Assembly (NCBI RefSeq): GCF_000429085.1
Contig: NZ_AUBE01000028.1
Coordinates: 1-64,000 of the forward strand
Origin: Streptomyces flavidovirens DSM 40150
Lineage (GTDB): Bacteria; Actinomycetota; Actinomycetes; Streptomycetales; Streptomycetaceae
Direction of reading: 5' to 3'
Length of the DNA stretch: 64,000 nt
Below are positions 31,747-42,189 of the stretch, in pieces. Position 1 is the first letter of the stretch. Each line of letters starts with the position of its first letter. The notes below the pieces were generated by a model, which was given only the letters and a program-made list of their open reading frames with translations, had not been told where the DNA came from and did no database searches. The position numbers and the translations under genes are program-made.

Positions 31747-33330
31747 ATGGCAACGCGTCGGGATGAGCTCGCCGCCTATACGTTCGCTCGCAAGCGCACT
31801 GTCGCTGCGTTCCTGGCACCTTCGCCCGGAGGTTCCGACGAAGGTGCGCCGCGTCCTATTCGTACAGTAATGCCCAGCTTGGCGGTGGGTGTTGTCCTGG
31901 TGATCGGCTTCATCGCCTGGGGTGTGATCAAGCCCTCGGCGCCCAAGGGCTGGAACACCCCCGGCCAGCACATCATCGTCGACAGCGATTCGACGACGCG
32001 CTACGTCGTGATCCCCGACAAGGGCGAGGGCGGCAAGAAGGTCGCGACGCTGCACCCGGTCCTCAACTACGCCTCCGCCAAGCTCCTTCTGGACAAGGGC
32101 AAGGGCACCGTCATCGAGGTCCCCGGCAAGGAGATCGACAAGAGCGGCATCCCGCACGGCGCGACCCTCGGCATCCCGTACGCCCCCGACCGGCTGCCCA
32201 CCAAGGAGGACGCCGAGAGGCCGAAGACCTGGGCGGTCTGCGAGCGCCCGGCGCGCGGCTCCAACACGTCGATCGACCGTGCCGTCTTCGTCCTCAACGA
32301 CAAGGACGCGAAGTCGGTCTCGAACACGGGGAAGGTCGACGAGCGAGAGGCGCTGTACGTCGTCGACACCAAGACGAAGCTGGAATACCTGATCGACGGC
32401 AAGGGCAACGCGTTCCTGCTGGGCGGCACATCGGGTCTCGACGACACCGAGATGGAGCAGCTGAAGGCCGCGGTCATCGGCACCGCGCCCGAGCCGCAGC
32501 CGGTGAGCACGGAGTGGCTGCGGACCTTCATCCTGCGCGGCGCCATTACGTTCCCGACCGTGCCGGACGTCGGCACGCAGACGGGGGTCGAAGGGCTTCC
32601 CGCCGAGGCGGGGACGGTGGGCCGGATCCTCAAGGCGCAGGACGCCCAAGGGGACCAGTACTACGTCGTACTGAAGGACCAGGTCGCGGCCATCACGCCG
32701 TTCGTCGCCAATCTGCTCAAGCACTCGCCGTCCGCCGAGGTGGCGTACGGAACCGGCGACCCCACCTACATCGAGGCCAACACCTCGGACATCATCGAAG
32801 CCAACCGGGGCGCGGCGAAGAGGTTCTACGCGGACAAGGGCTGGCCGCAGACCGTCCCGCAGCAGGCCAACCCGGAGGCGACGGCGGCCAGTGCGGCCCG
32901 GAACACCTCGTGCAGCGTCTACAGCGGCACGCTCGGACCGGACAACAAGCCGAAGCTCGCCGCCTGGGCAGGGACGGCGTACCCCAAGAAGGTCATCGCC
33001 GACTCGCTGAACGCGTACGTCTCTTCGGGCTCGGGGCTGCTCTTCCAGGAGGTCACCGGCTCGGCGCAGGGCGGCGGGGCGACGTACCTGCTGACGGACA
33101 CGGGCCTGCGGTACTCGCTGCCGTCGAACAACGACAGCGCGGCGGACAAGAAAGGCAACGGGTCCTCGTCCTCGTCGGAGGGGGAGGCGAGCGAGACGGA
33201 CAAGGCACGCACCCGGCTGGGATACGAGAAGCTCGTGAACGCCGCGGTCGTGCCCCAGTCGTGGGCGGAGTTCATCCCGAAGGGCCCCACGCTCGACACC
33301 ACCAGCGCGGCGCAGCCACAGAGCCAGTGA
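31747..33330 (+). CDS. eccB: Type VII secretion protein EccB
   Basis: A 527-residue protein. The EccB N-terminus is diagnostic: ATRRDELAAYTFARKRTVAAFL, then one membrane helix (SLAVGVVLVIGFIAWGVI) and a large extracytoplasmic domain with HIIVDSDSTTRYVVIPD, LHPVLNYASAKLLL and the late VAYGTGDPTYIEANTSD region. EccB spans the membrane in the ESX core complex. I chose ATG 31747; an in-frame ORF extends to 31675 but adds unconserved residues. Two Cys in the soluble domain (CERP, TSCSVYSG) may form a disulfide. The C-terminal Ser/Gln-rich tail is low complexity. Confidence 0.92.
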   Translation: MATRRDELAAYTFARKRTVAAFLAPSPGGSDEGAPRPIRTVMPSLAVGVVLVIGFIAWGVIKPSAPKGWNTPGQHIIVDSDSTTRYVVIPDKGEGGKKVATLHPVLNYASAKLLLDKGKGTVIEVPGKEIDKSGIPHGATLGIPYAPDRLPTKEDAERPKTWAVCERPARGSNTSIDRAVFVLNDKDAKSVSNTGKVDEREALYVVDTKTKLEYLIDGKGNAFLLGGTSGLDDTEMEQLKAAVIGTAPEPQPVSTEWLRTFILRGAITFPTVPDVGTQTGVEGLPAEAGTVGRILKAQDAQGDQYYVVLKDQVAAITPFVANLLKHSPSAEVAYGTGDPTYIEANTSDIIEANRGAAKRFYADKGWPQTVPQQANPEATAASAARNTSCSVYSGTLGPDNKPKLAAWAGTAYPKKVIADSLNAYVSSGSGLLFQEVTGSAQGGGATYLLTDTGLRYSLPSNNDSAADKKGNGSSSSSEGEASETDKARTRLGYEKLVNAAVVPQSWAEFIPKGPTLDTTSAAQPQSQ

Positions 33331-33536
33331 GCCCAACAGCAGCAAGACCGCCGGGACTTGGGCGTAATCGATCACAGTGTCGTCGCGCATGTGTGTGAAG
33401 TCTGTAACTGATAACCGCTACATGTGGATGTGCGACGGACGGACGATAGAGTGCTTGCAGCGCTCATTGATGTGACGCTTATCCGGGGAGTGGCACAGGC
33501 TTCCCGGACCATCAACGACATGGGGGAAGGTTCACC

Positions 33537-33848
33537 ATGGCCGGGCAGTTTCGGGTAACAGAAGATGAGCTGACCAGGCTCTCGGGCCAGATCACCACGG
33601 TGAATGGTCAGATTCAGGGCGAGATCCGCCGTCTCAGCGGAGTGATCGACCAGGTCGCGGGCGGCTGGCAGGGCCAGGCGGCCAAGTCGTACCACGAGCT
33701 CCAGAACAGGTGGAACGAAGAGGCGAAGAGGATGAGCGAGATCCTCGAAGGCATCAAGGAAGCCGTGGACTCCACGCGGAGCAACTACACCGCGTCGGAA
33801 GAGCAGCAGAACGCTGAAGTCAGCAAGATCATGTCCGACTTCGGCTGA
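33537..33848 (+). CDS. WXG100 protein (EsxB/EsxA-type), first of pair
   Basis: A 103-residue WXG100 protein: two helices with the turn motif W44-Q-G46 (AGGWQGQAA) and a C-terminal Y84-x-x-x-E88 secretion motif (NYTASEEQ). It should be exported by the ESX machine as a heterodimer with the next gene product. ATG 33537 follows GGGGGAAGG. The 206-bp gap upstream, after eccB, probably holds its own promoter. Which of the pair is EsxA and which EsxB cannot be settled by inspection. Confidence 0.93.
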   Translation: MAGQFRVTEDELTRLSGQITTVNGQIQGEIRRLSGVIDQVAGGWQGQAAKSYHELQNRWNEEAKRMSEILEGIKEAVDSTRSNYTASEEQQNAEVSKIMSDFG

Positions 33849-33897
33849 TCCACTCACTCCCCGCCTCCTCAAGACTTCTTCCTGAAAGGGAGCAACG

Positions 33898-34182
33898 ATG
33901 TCGATTCTCGTCAATTACGCCACCATCACCAACGCGTCCACGGACGTGAAGAACACCGCCGGCCGCATCAAGCAGCAGCTCGACGACGTCGAGGCCGCTG
34001 TCCGGCGCGTCGCCACCACCTGGGAGGGTGAGGCGCAGGAGGGTTACCAGCGCCGGCAGCGCGACTGGGACAAGACCGCCGCCTCCCTGCACCAGACGCT
34101 GATGAAGATCGCCGCGGCGCTGCAGAGCTCGGCCGAGAACTACCAGGCCACTGAGAAGAGCAACGCCAACACCTGGGGCTGA
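33898..34182 (+). CDS. WXG100 protein (EsxA/EsxB-type), second of pair
   Basis: A 94-residue WXG100 protein with W42-E-G44 (TTWEGEA) and a C-terminal Y82-x-x-x-E86 motif (NYQATEK). It forms the bicistronic esx pair with the preceding gene (49-bp spacing), with GAAAGGGAG as ribosome-binding site. Both proteins carry the YxxxE signal, whereas in mycobacterial pairs usually only one partner does. Confidence 0.93.
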   Translation: MSILVNYATITNASTDVKNTAGRIKQQLDDVEAAVRRVATTWEGEAQEGYQRRQRDWDKTAASLHQTLMKIAAALQSSAENYQATEKSNANTWG

Positions 34183-34325
34183 ACCAACCCGAGGTGAGAC
34201 GAGATGGGCCGGCCCGGCCGACGCCATGGCGTCAGCTGGGCCGCCCCACTTCTGCACCACCCAAAGCCACAACTAGCGCAACAACTAGACCTTCGACGAA
34301 GCAAGAAAGCCTGGGGAGCCTGAAA

Positions 34326-35606
34326 ATGGGGGTCCTGACACCCCGTCCGCGTACGCGCACGAGTGGAACCCGCGCACTGCAGCGGGCATTTGGCGTTCTC
34401 GCGGTAACCGGGGTGTGTCTCACGACCGCCCCGCCGGCAGTAGCGACAGACACTCCCGCTCACCCAACCCGCCTGGCAGACGCCGACAAGCCGTCCTTCG
34501 GGCTGTCCTCCAGCTCCGAGTGCACCTTCGGCGGCGAGATCATAAAGTCCACGCCGTGGTCGCTCCAGCGCGTACTCCTGGACCAACTGCGCGCGCAGGC
34601 GACGGGCAAGAACGTCACGGTCGCCGTGATCGACACCGGCGTCGACGACTCGAACCCGCAGCTGCGCGGCGCCATGGCCCCGGGCAGTAAGAGTTACGTC
34701 GGCGGCGACGGCACGGACGACATCGAGGGTCACGGCACCCGGGTGGCCGGCATCATCGCGGCCCGCGAGATCCCGGACACCGGCTTCGCGGGCATAGCCC
34801 CGAAAGCCAAGATCCTTTCCCTCCGCTACACGGGCGGGGAGGAGAAGCAGGGCGACTCGGGGACGATGTCCGCAGCGATCAAGGACGCGGTCGCCAAGGG
34901 CGCGGAAATCATCAACATCTCGTCGGACACGGCGAACAAGAAAGACAACCCGACGCTGCGCAACACCGTGGCGGAGGCCGTGCAGGACGGCGCCCTGATC
35001 ATCGCGGCCTCCGGCAACGACGGCGCCAACGGCAAGTCCGCGAACACCTACCCGGCGTCGTACCCCGGGGTCCTGGCGGTGGCGGCCTCGGACCGTAACG
35101 ACGAGCGAGCCTTCTTCTCGCAGGCGGGGGACTTCGTGGACGTGGCGGCCCCGGGCGTCGGCATGGTGTCGACCGTCCCCAAGGGCGGCCAGTGCGCCGC
35201 GGACGGCACGAGCTTCGCGGCCCCGTACGTGGCGGGCGTAGCGGCGCTGCTGAAGGAAAAGCACCCTGACTGGACGGCGGCCCAGATCACCACCCGCCTC
35301 CAGGAATCCGCCAACCGCCCCGGCCGCGGCCCGAACCGCTACCTGGGCTGGGGCGTAGTGGACCCAGTAGCCGCCCTCGCGGACGACTCCGAGCCAGGCA
35401 CCCGCCCCCAACCGGACCCACCGGTTGCCCAGGGCACGGGCGAGGTCATCCCCATGGCAGTAACGATGGGCGAGACGGAAGCGGAGCAGGAACGCCGGGT
35501 CGCGATGTACGTGGTGGGCGCGGGCTTGCTCCTGGTACTCGTGGCGAGCGGCAGCGGCGTAGCGGTACGCGACTGGCGGAACAAGCGCGCCAGGCAGTCA
35601 GGTTAA
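34326..35606 (+). CDS. mycP: Mycosin-type subtilisin protease (first of three)
   Basis: A 426-residue membrane-anchored serine protease. Signal peptide (about 1-40, LQRAFGVLAVTGVCLTTAPPAVA), subtilisin catalytic triad Asp103 (AVIDTGVDD), His136 (EGHGTRVAG) and Ser296 (DGTSFAAPYVAG), oxyanion Asn in AASGND, and a C-terminal helix (YVVGAGLLLVLVASGSGVAV) followed by basic residues. Mycosins stabilise the ESX complex and cleave EspB-like substrates outside the cytoplasm. I chose ATG 34326 (GGGGAG upstream) because the signal peptide starts there; an upstream in-frame start at 34194 adds non-signal sequence. Its position right after the esx pair makes it the canonical mycosin of this system. Confidence 0.9.
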   Translation: MGVLTPRPRTRTSGTRALQRAFGVLAVTGVCLTTAPPAVATDTPAHPTRLADADKPSFGLSSSSECTFGGEIIKSTPWSLQRVLLDQLRAQATGKNVTVAVIDTGVDDSNPQLRGAMAPGSKSYVGGDGTDDIEGHGTRVAGIIAAREIPDTGFAGIAPKAKILSLRYTGGEEKQGDSGTMSAAIKDAVAKGAEIINISSDTANKKDNPTLRNTVAEAVQDGALIIAASGNDGANGKSANTYPASYPGVLAVAASDRNDERAFFSQAGDFVDVAAPGVGMVSTVPKGGQCAADGTSFAAPYVAGVAALLKEKHPDWTAAQITTRLQESANRPGRGPNRYLGWGVVDPVAALADDSEPGTRPQPDPPVAQGTGEVIPMAVTMGETEAEQERRVAMYVVGAGLLLVLVASGSGVAVRDWRNKRARQSG

Positions 35607-35633
35607 GAAAAACAGGGGAGAGGACAACGGGGT

Positions 35634-35978
35634 ATGAGCAACGGAATGCGGGTCGATCTGAGCGCGCTGGATGAGGTCATCCGGAAGCTGCTGGGTCTTC
35701 TTGGCGACATGGAGTCGGCCAAGACCAAGGCGAAGTACGAGACGAACATCCCCAGCAGTGCCTTTGGCAGTGAGAAGTTCCTGGAGTCGAACGCGCTGCA
35801 CGCGGCTCATGAAGAAGAGAAGGTCCGGATCGAAAACATCATCCGGGGACTTCACGACCTGATCGAGAAGTTCGGCACGAGCGCGTCGAAGGTCAAGGAC
35901 AAGTACGCCGAGCAGGAGCTCGCGGTCGAGAAGAACATGGGTGGCGGCTCTGGTGGGCCCAAGGGCGCAGCTTTCTAA
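35634..35978 (+). CDS. Small helical ESX-type protein with YxxxE motif
   Basis: A 114-residue helical protein: LDEVIRKLLGLLGDMESAKTKAKYET, then HAAHEEEKVRIENIIRGLHDLIEKFG and a Y91-x-x-x-E95 motif (KYAEQELA). There is no W-x-G turn, so it is a diverged WXG100-like or EspC/Rv3865-like substrate. A Gly-rich tail (GGGSGGPKG) follows. It is co-oriented with the mycosin (27 bp after) and the larger WXG protein (43 bp before), suggesting an operon. Confidence 0.75.
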   Translation: MSNGMRVDLSALDEVIRKLLGLLGDMESAKTKAKYETNIPSSAFGSEKFLESNALHAAHEEEKVRIENIIRGLHDLIEKFGTSASKVKDKYAEQELAVEKNMGGGSGGPKGAAF

Positions 35979-36021
35979 ACGACTTACAGGCATCGGCGAC
36001 TGACGGAGGGGATGTTCGAAG

Positions 36022-37611
<1,590 letters not shown>

Positions 37612-37697
37612 GCACACGAGCGGTCCGGGTGGCATGCTGCCGACGGTTCGCTTATGCAGGCTGGCGTAACCAGTCGTAGTTGAGTGAGGAGCAAGGA

Positions 37698-38996
37698 ATG
37701 GGTGTCAAGCGAGTCTGGTCCACGACAGGAGTCTTGGCGCTGACAGGAGCCTTGCTCCTCACTTCAGCCCCCTTGGCGTCAGCAGATTCCATCAGGGATC
37801 AGCAGTGGCCGCTTCGGGTGTTCGATGCTCAGAGGGTATGGAAGACATCTCAAGGCGAAGGAGTGACTGTTGCTGTGGTCGACTCCGGCGTGGATGCTAG
37901 TCATCCAGACCTGACCGGGCAGGTGCTGCCAGGGAAGGACTTCTCGAGGGACAGCTCAGATCCTCACCAAGATGACGATGGTCATGGCACCGGCATGGCA
38001 AGCTTGATTGCAGGGCACGGCCATGGGCCGAACAACGGATCTGGTGTGATGGGTTTGGCGCCAAAGGCCAAAATCTTGCCGGTGAAGGCTGATGCTGGCA
38101 AGGACATGGATACGACGTGGCCTAGTGGAATTCGCTATGCCGTAGACCAAGGCGCCAAGGTAATCAACCTGTCCTTCAATGACGACGGCGCCTATCCAGG
38201 ATCAAAAGCTGCAGCAGCGATTGCATATGCGCAACAGCATGATGTCGTAGTCATCGCGGGAGCCGGTAACGATGGAGGTAGCGTCAAGTATCCGGCGGCG
38301 CTACCAGGAGTAGTGGCTGTGACTGCGATCGATGAGTCGTTGAAGTTCTGGAATGACTCGAATAGCGGCAAGGGTGTGATTCTTGCTGCTCCAGGGGAGA
38401 AAATCCTAAGTGCAGACCCTACTCGCTCTGGTGGATACGCTGTAGCAAACGGCACTTCCGATGCAACCGCCTACGTCTCCGCCATCGCAGCCCTAGTTCG
38501 CTCCAAGTACCCCGACCTCACAGCAGGTCAGGTCATCAACCGTCTGATCAAGTCGGCCTCATTCCTCGAGAACAAGGTCAGTGAGGTTCCCGACCGGCAG
38601 TACGGCTACGGCATCGCCCGTCCTGGTTCGGCTCTCACAATGGACATCCCCAAGGGCCCCAAGGAGGGCCCCCTTCCGCAGGCTCCGTCCTCCACGTCAA
38701 CGAACTCCGGTAAGGCATCCGAGGGCGACGGCAGTTCGACGAACAACCAGGCGAAGAAGAAGTCTTCCTCCACCGGCATCCTCGCTATCGCCGGCATCGC
38801 AGCCGTAGTCGTAATCGGCGGCATCGTCTTCGCAATAATCCGCAGCCGTCGCAACCGCGGCAACGGTGGTGGACCCTACGGAGGCCAAGGCGGTAGCCCC
38901 GGCGGCACCTCAGCGCAGACCGCGAACTACGCGCCGTACCCCGCCGCTCCGACGTCCCATAACCCTGGCAGCCCCAACCCTTACCAGCAACCGTAG
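37698..38996 (+). CDS. Mycosin-type subtilisin protease (second of three), atypical base composition
   Basis: A 432-residue S8 protease. Signal peptide (LALTGALLLTSAPLASA), triad Asp62 (VVDSGVDASHPDL), His96 (DDGHGTGMAS), Ser254 (NGTSDATAY), oxyanion Asn in GAGNDGG, then a Ser/Thr-rich linker, a membrane helix (LAIAGIAAVVVIGGIVFAII), basic RSRRNR and a Gly/Pro-rich tail. Two 60-base lines I counted by eye (37741 and 38161) are 58% and 53% G+C, far below the flanking genes, with codons unusual for Streptomyces. I chose ATG 37698 (GAGGAG upstream); TTG 37680 is possible. It is probably acquired or a diverged paralogue. Confidence 0.88.
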   Translation: MGVKRVWSTTGVLALTGALLLTSAPLASADSIRDQQWPLRVFDAQRVWKTSQGEGVTVAVVDSGVDASHPDLTGQVLPGKDFSRDSSDPHQDDDGHGTGMASLIAGHGHGPNNGSGVMGLAPKAKILPVKADAGKDMDTTWPSGIRYAVDQGAKVINLSFNDDGAYPGSKAAAAIAYAQQHDVVVIAGAGNDGGSVKYPAALPGVVAVTAIDESLKFWNDSNSGKGVILAAPGEKILSADPTRSGGYAVANGTSDATAYVSAIAALVRSKYPDLTAGQVINRLIKSASFLENKVSEVPDRQYGYGIARPGSALTMDIPKGPKEGPLPQAPSSTSTNSGKASEGDGSSTNNQAKKKSSSTGILAIAGIAAVVVIGGIVFAIIRSRRNRGNGGGPYGGQGGSPGGTSAQTANYAPYPAAPTSHNPGSPNPYQQP

Positions 38997-39170
38997 AGCT
39001 GGGCGAAGGCACGAACAATGCCTATGTGGTACTCGACCGTCTCGGCCAACACACGGGCGCGGTCGTGACTCCCCATGCGGCGACATCGCTCAGCGTCGCA
39101 AGTGGCGACCGACCACGTGGCCGGCCTGGCTGCCGGCGAACATGTGGCAAGCAGTACTGAACTACTCCCT

Positions 39171-39213
39171 GGGGACGCGGACGACGCGGGCAGTCGTCCG
39201 CGTCCCCCTTTTT
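39171..39213 (+). terminator. Rho-independent terminator in the 480-bp gap after the second mycosin
   Basis: A perfect 15-bp stem (GGGGACGCGGACGAC and complement) with a 7-base loop, followed by CTTTTT. This is one of the few hairpins here with a real T-run. The rest of 38997-39476 has no gene I can support; a short fragment (39264-39275) resembles the TTTGAGGA-type repeat. Confidence 0.85.
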
Positions 39214-39476
39214 GTGTGCATCCCCACCAGGCTCCCTCTGCGTATCCCAGCCCATCTTCGCTCTCAAACGCCGGAGCTCTCAGGCGTGACTCAGTTCCGG
39301 AGCCAATAGGACAAGACCATGTCCTGCGCTGCGGGTTGATCGTTAAGACCGTCGTACGAGTGGGTTGGAGCCGGGGTCGCAAGCTGCGCTCCCACCCGGT
39401 CTCAGGGACACGGTCGACAGGTGGGCGCGCGCGTTCTCCGCTGCGTGGGCCCCGCCGATATGAATGAGGGCCTCAA

Positions 39477-39815
39477 GTGGCTGACGATGCGCCATTTTAC
39501 GCACAGGACGCAGGCAGGAATCTCGCTCGCAGGTTTGAGATGCAAGCATACGATTTACGGGCGCACCTCAAAAAATTTATCCAGGAAACTGGAGAAGAGG
39601 CCATCTCTGACGGTTTCGGCTTCCTGACGGAGTCGGACGAGTTGAGGACCGCCTACATCGAATACTCCACGGATGCCGCCGACGCCATGAAGCGGGTTCA
39701 CCAGTATCTGGATGCTGTCGCTGATGCCCTGAGGAAAGTGAACCGCGACACCGAGATCACCGACGAGGACGTTTCGGTGCTTTTCGGGGCTAATCGCGAC
39801 GGGGGTAAGAGGTGA
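39477..39815 (+). CDS. Small WXG100-like protein
   Basis: A 112-residue helical protein starting at GTG 39477 (GAGGG upstream). It is mainly helical (ARRFEMQAYDLRAHLKKFIQETGEEA; MKRVHQYLDAVADALRKVNRDTE) and of WXG100 length but lacks a clear W-x-G and has no YxxxD/E at the end. The stop overlaps the next gene's start (GTGA), so it is probably the co-exported partner or chaperone of the following WXG-headed protein. Base composition is lower in G+C than its neighbours, like the preceding mycosin. Confidence 0.6.
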   Translation: MADDAPFYAQDAGRNLARRFEMQAYDLRAHLKKFIQETGEEAISDGFGFLTESDELRTAYIEYSTDAADAMKRVHQYLDAVADALRKVNRDTEITDEDVSVLFGANRDGGKR

Positions 39816-40936
39816 GTGGAAACGAATCTGTCGGTGAGGAGCTCGTAGAACTCGGCATCGAGCTCGTCAATCCGGGAGGCAGGCCCGAGGAGCTCCGGCA
39901 GGCTGCCAAGGCGTGGCGCCGGCTGCAATCCGAGGTCGCGGGCGCCGATGGCTTGCTCAAGGCTCTCGACAGGAATGTCGAGGACGTGGTCGGGGACACC
40001 TGGCGTGGCCCTGCCGCCGAAGCGTTCAAACAGCATTGGCGTGAGGTCAGGGCGGCGGTCGAAAAGTCGACGGCACAGTATGACGAAATCGCCAGACAGC
40101 TCGAGGAAGCCGCCGACTCGATCGATCAGGTCAACTCAGAGATTCACGATATCTACATCGAAATCGGCGTCTCGATCGGCGTTGGCGTAGCTCTGTCCTT
40201 CGTGACGCTCGGCCTCGGAAGCGCCGCCGCGGCGACGAACGTCGCCAGGCTGGCCGGTCAAGCTATCAGCCACTCCGAGCGCCTGGGCCGGCTGTTGAGT
40301 CGCATCGCCGCCGCCATGCGTGCGTACCAGCGATCGGCGAAGCTGACCAAGCTGCTCGTCGACTCCGGCATCAACTGGGCAGGGAACACCTTCACCACGG
40401 TCGCCAGTGCGGCCGCAACAGGAGAAGCAGTTGATGGTGAGGACCTTTGTGAAGCGGCCTGGCAGGGTGGCGTTTCATCACTCGCCGGTACGCCGCTGGG
40501 GATGGCCGGGGCGGGAGGGGCGACGGCCTTGCTACGGAACCGTGGCGTAAGCCAACTGGGAATGCGGGCCTCGGAAAACGCGGCGGGTGGGGTAGTAGGG
40601 AACGTCACAGGTGGAGTCGCCATTGACGGAGTCTCCAGGGCCACGGGAAGCGAGAAGCCGCAGTGGTTGAAGAACGCCGTGGTCAATGCCGCAGGAGGTG
40701 GCGTCGGCGGCATCGGCGGAGTGGGCATCGGAGCGAGGGCCCACCACCGGCTGCAGGCGGCGGGCAGCCCGGCCGTCCCCCCGGCGACTCCCGATACAGC
40801 GCGGCCGTCTGGGAGCGGCCACCAAGAAGGGGGTGGCCCGCGCTCCGCAGCCGACTCGCGGTCGGGTGGAGACGGTGGGCCTCCCGCGAGGCGGCCTTCA
40901 CCTCGACAGCGCGACATCAGGGACGACTTCGGATGA
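39812..40936 (+). CDS. WXG-headed putative ESX substrate with membrane-like hydrophobic core
   Basis: A 374-residue protein. An N-terminal WXG100-type helical hairpin contains W64-R-G66 (GDTWRGPAAEAF). A hydrophobic Gly/Ala segment (SIGVGVALSFVTLGLGSAAAATNVA) follows, then an Ala/Gly-rich region and a disordered basic C-terminus. This is the layout of polymorphic ESX effectors, but no toxin domain is recognisable at the C-terminus. It is coupled to the small protein at 39477 by GTGA overlap. Confidence 0.65.
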   Translation: MSGNESVGEELVELGIELVNPGGRPEELRQAAKAWRRLQSEVAGADGLLKALDRNVEDVVGDTWRGPAAEAFKQHWREVRAAVEKSTAQYDEIARQLEEAADSIDQVNSEIHDIYIEIGVSIGVGVALSFVTLGLGSAAAATNVARLAGQAISHSERLGRLLSRIAAAMRAYQRSAKLTKLLVDSGINWAGNTFTTVASAAATGEAVDGEDLCEAAWQGGVSSLAGTPLGMAGAGGATALLRNRGVSQLGMRASENAAGGVVGNVTGGVAIDGVSRATGSEKPQWLKNAVVNAAGGGVGGIGGVGIGARAHHRLQAAGSPAVPPATPDTARPSGSGHQEGGGPRSAADSRSGGDGGPPARRPSPRQRDIRDDFG

Positions 40937-41060
40937 GTGGCGAGCGCGCAATCCGCCGGTCGCAGGCACCAGCAGGTGCGACGGAGGGCGGGCACGCGCG
41001 TTGATCACGATTCCTGCACGCAGGGCACACAGGGCGGGCGTGTTTGCTTTGGCGCACACC

Positions 41061-41098
41061 ATAGGGTGTTGTGTGCCCAACGGGGAGGGCTTGTCCGG
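41061..41098 (+). promoter_or_regulatory. Shared upstream element, copy 1
   Basis: ATAGGGTGTTGTGTG, then GGGGAGGG and CCGG, lies 150-187 bases before the membrane-protein/mycosin gene pair at 41248. A closely matching element (14 of 15 bases in the first block) lies before the gene at 43701. The 311-bp gap 40937-41247 holds nothing coding. Confidence 0.5.
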
Positions 41099-41120
41099 CG
41101 AACGCTGTGTTGCTTCGTGC

Positions 41121-41144
41121 AAGTTGGCAAGTTGGCGAGTTGGC
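41121..41144 (+). repeat. Three tandem octamers (A/G)AGTTGGC
   Basis: AAGTTGGC twice, then GAGTTGGC, in direct tandem, 104 bases before the gene at 41248. Short direct repeats in a leader may bind a protein; this is only a possibility. Confidence 0.6.
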
Positions 41145-41247
41145 GAGCACAACTTCGTCGCACGTGGTTCGGAACATCAATGCCGTCGCGTGCGGACGGG
41201 TGGAGTGACTCGTGCCTCTCCCGGAAGTATCGCGCGAGAGGGAGAAG

Positions 41248-42189
41248 ATGACCTACCCGACGCCGCCCGGAGGCCCGGGCAGCGCCAGCAACCCGTACGG
41301 GCAGCCGCCGCCCCAGCACGGTGGCTGGCAGCAACACCATCCGCAGCACGGACCGATACACACACCGCACGTACCGGCCACTCCTCCAGGGGTATGGCCC
41401 ATAGGCCCTCCCGGTTCGCCGCCTGCGCCTCCGCCTCCGCCTCCTTCAGGAGGGCGTACTGTCCGCGCGGTCTTCGGTGTTCTGCTCGCTCTGGTCGGCA
41501 CCATCGCGCTCTTGGGCGGCGGCGCTGTCGCAATGCACGCGTACAACAACAGCCGCCAGACGATCGCCAATCCTGCCTACGGGCCTGTGCTGTGGCGAGA
41601 CGAGCCCGCCGACGAGCTCTTCCCCGACCACCTCGGCAGGAGGGACGGCGGGGCCGGCGACGTCACGAAGCCCGAGAACGCAAGCTGGCACCGGCTCGGC
41701 ATTTCGCCCGACACGTCATGCGACAAGGGGCTGACCGCCACTGTCAAAAGGGCCGCGAACCGGCTCGGATGCAAAGCGGTGCTGCGTGCCACATACGTCG
41801 ATCCGACGGGGAACACGGTCGCGACAGTCGTGCTCATTGTTCTCCCCGAGGGCGAGTCGAAGAAGAAGGAACTGGAAGATTTCTTTCTCGCGCAGGACGG
41901 GCAGGCGGCGACGGTGAATCCACTGCCGGTGCCTGGCACTCTCGCGGCCGGTTTCAAGCCGGACAGGCGCAATGGTGCGGCGCTCCGGCAGACGGGCGGT
42001 GAAAACCTTCCCTACGCCATCGCGGCGACCACGGGAGCGGCTGATGGGCGAGTCGCCGGAGACCTGCCGGACGCGTCTGACATCGACGTAACGTTGGACC
42101 GAGAGTCCTGGCACGGTGTAGCGGGCAATGTCGTGGAGCTGCTGAAAGCCCACATCGACGAACTGCAGATGGCGGGGGCGAGCGCATGA
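41248..42189 (+). CDS. Membrane protein with Pro-rich N-terminus, ESX-associated
   Basis: A 313-residue protein. A Pro/Gly/His/Gln-rich cytoplasmic start (about 1-70) is followed by one membrane helix (AVFGVLLALVGTIALLGGGAVAMHAY) and an extracytoplasmic domain with two cysteines (SPDTSCDKG; RLGCKAVLRATYVDPTGN). No family is recognised. ATG 41248 has GAGAGGGAGAAG upstream. Its stop overlaps the following mycosin start (ATGA), so it is probably a dedicated partner of that protease, exposed on the outer face of the membrane. Confidence 0.65.
   Translation: MTYPTPPGGPGSASNPYGQPPPQHGGWQQHHPQHGPIHTPHVPATPPGVWPIGPPGSPPAPPPPPPSGGRTVRAVFGVLLALVGTIALLGGGAVAMHAYNNSRQTIANPAYGPVLWRDEPADELFPDHLGRRDGGAGDVTKPENASWHRLGISPDTSCDKGLTATVKRAANRLGCKAVLRATYVDPTGNTVATVVLIVLPEGESKKKELEDFFLAQDGQAATVNPLPVPGTLAAGFKPDRRNGAALRQTGGENLPYAIAATTGAADGRVAGDLPDASDIDVTLDRESWHGVAGNVVELLKAHIDELQMAGASA

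Noticed and set aside
33331..33536. A sigma-factor promoter before the WXG100 pair (TGATAACC and CGATAGAG as -10 candidates)
   Set aside because: Neither has a convincing -35 partner at proper spacing, so I do not call a promoter position.
38981..39382. Minus-strand frame in the gap after the second mycosin
   Set aside because: No start with ribosome-binding site, no family motif, and it overlaps the terminator hairpin.
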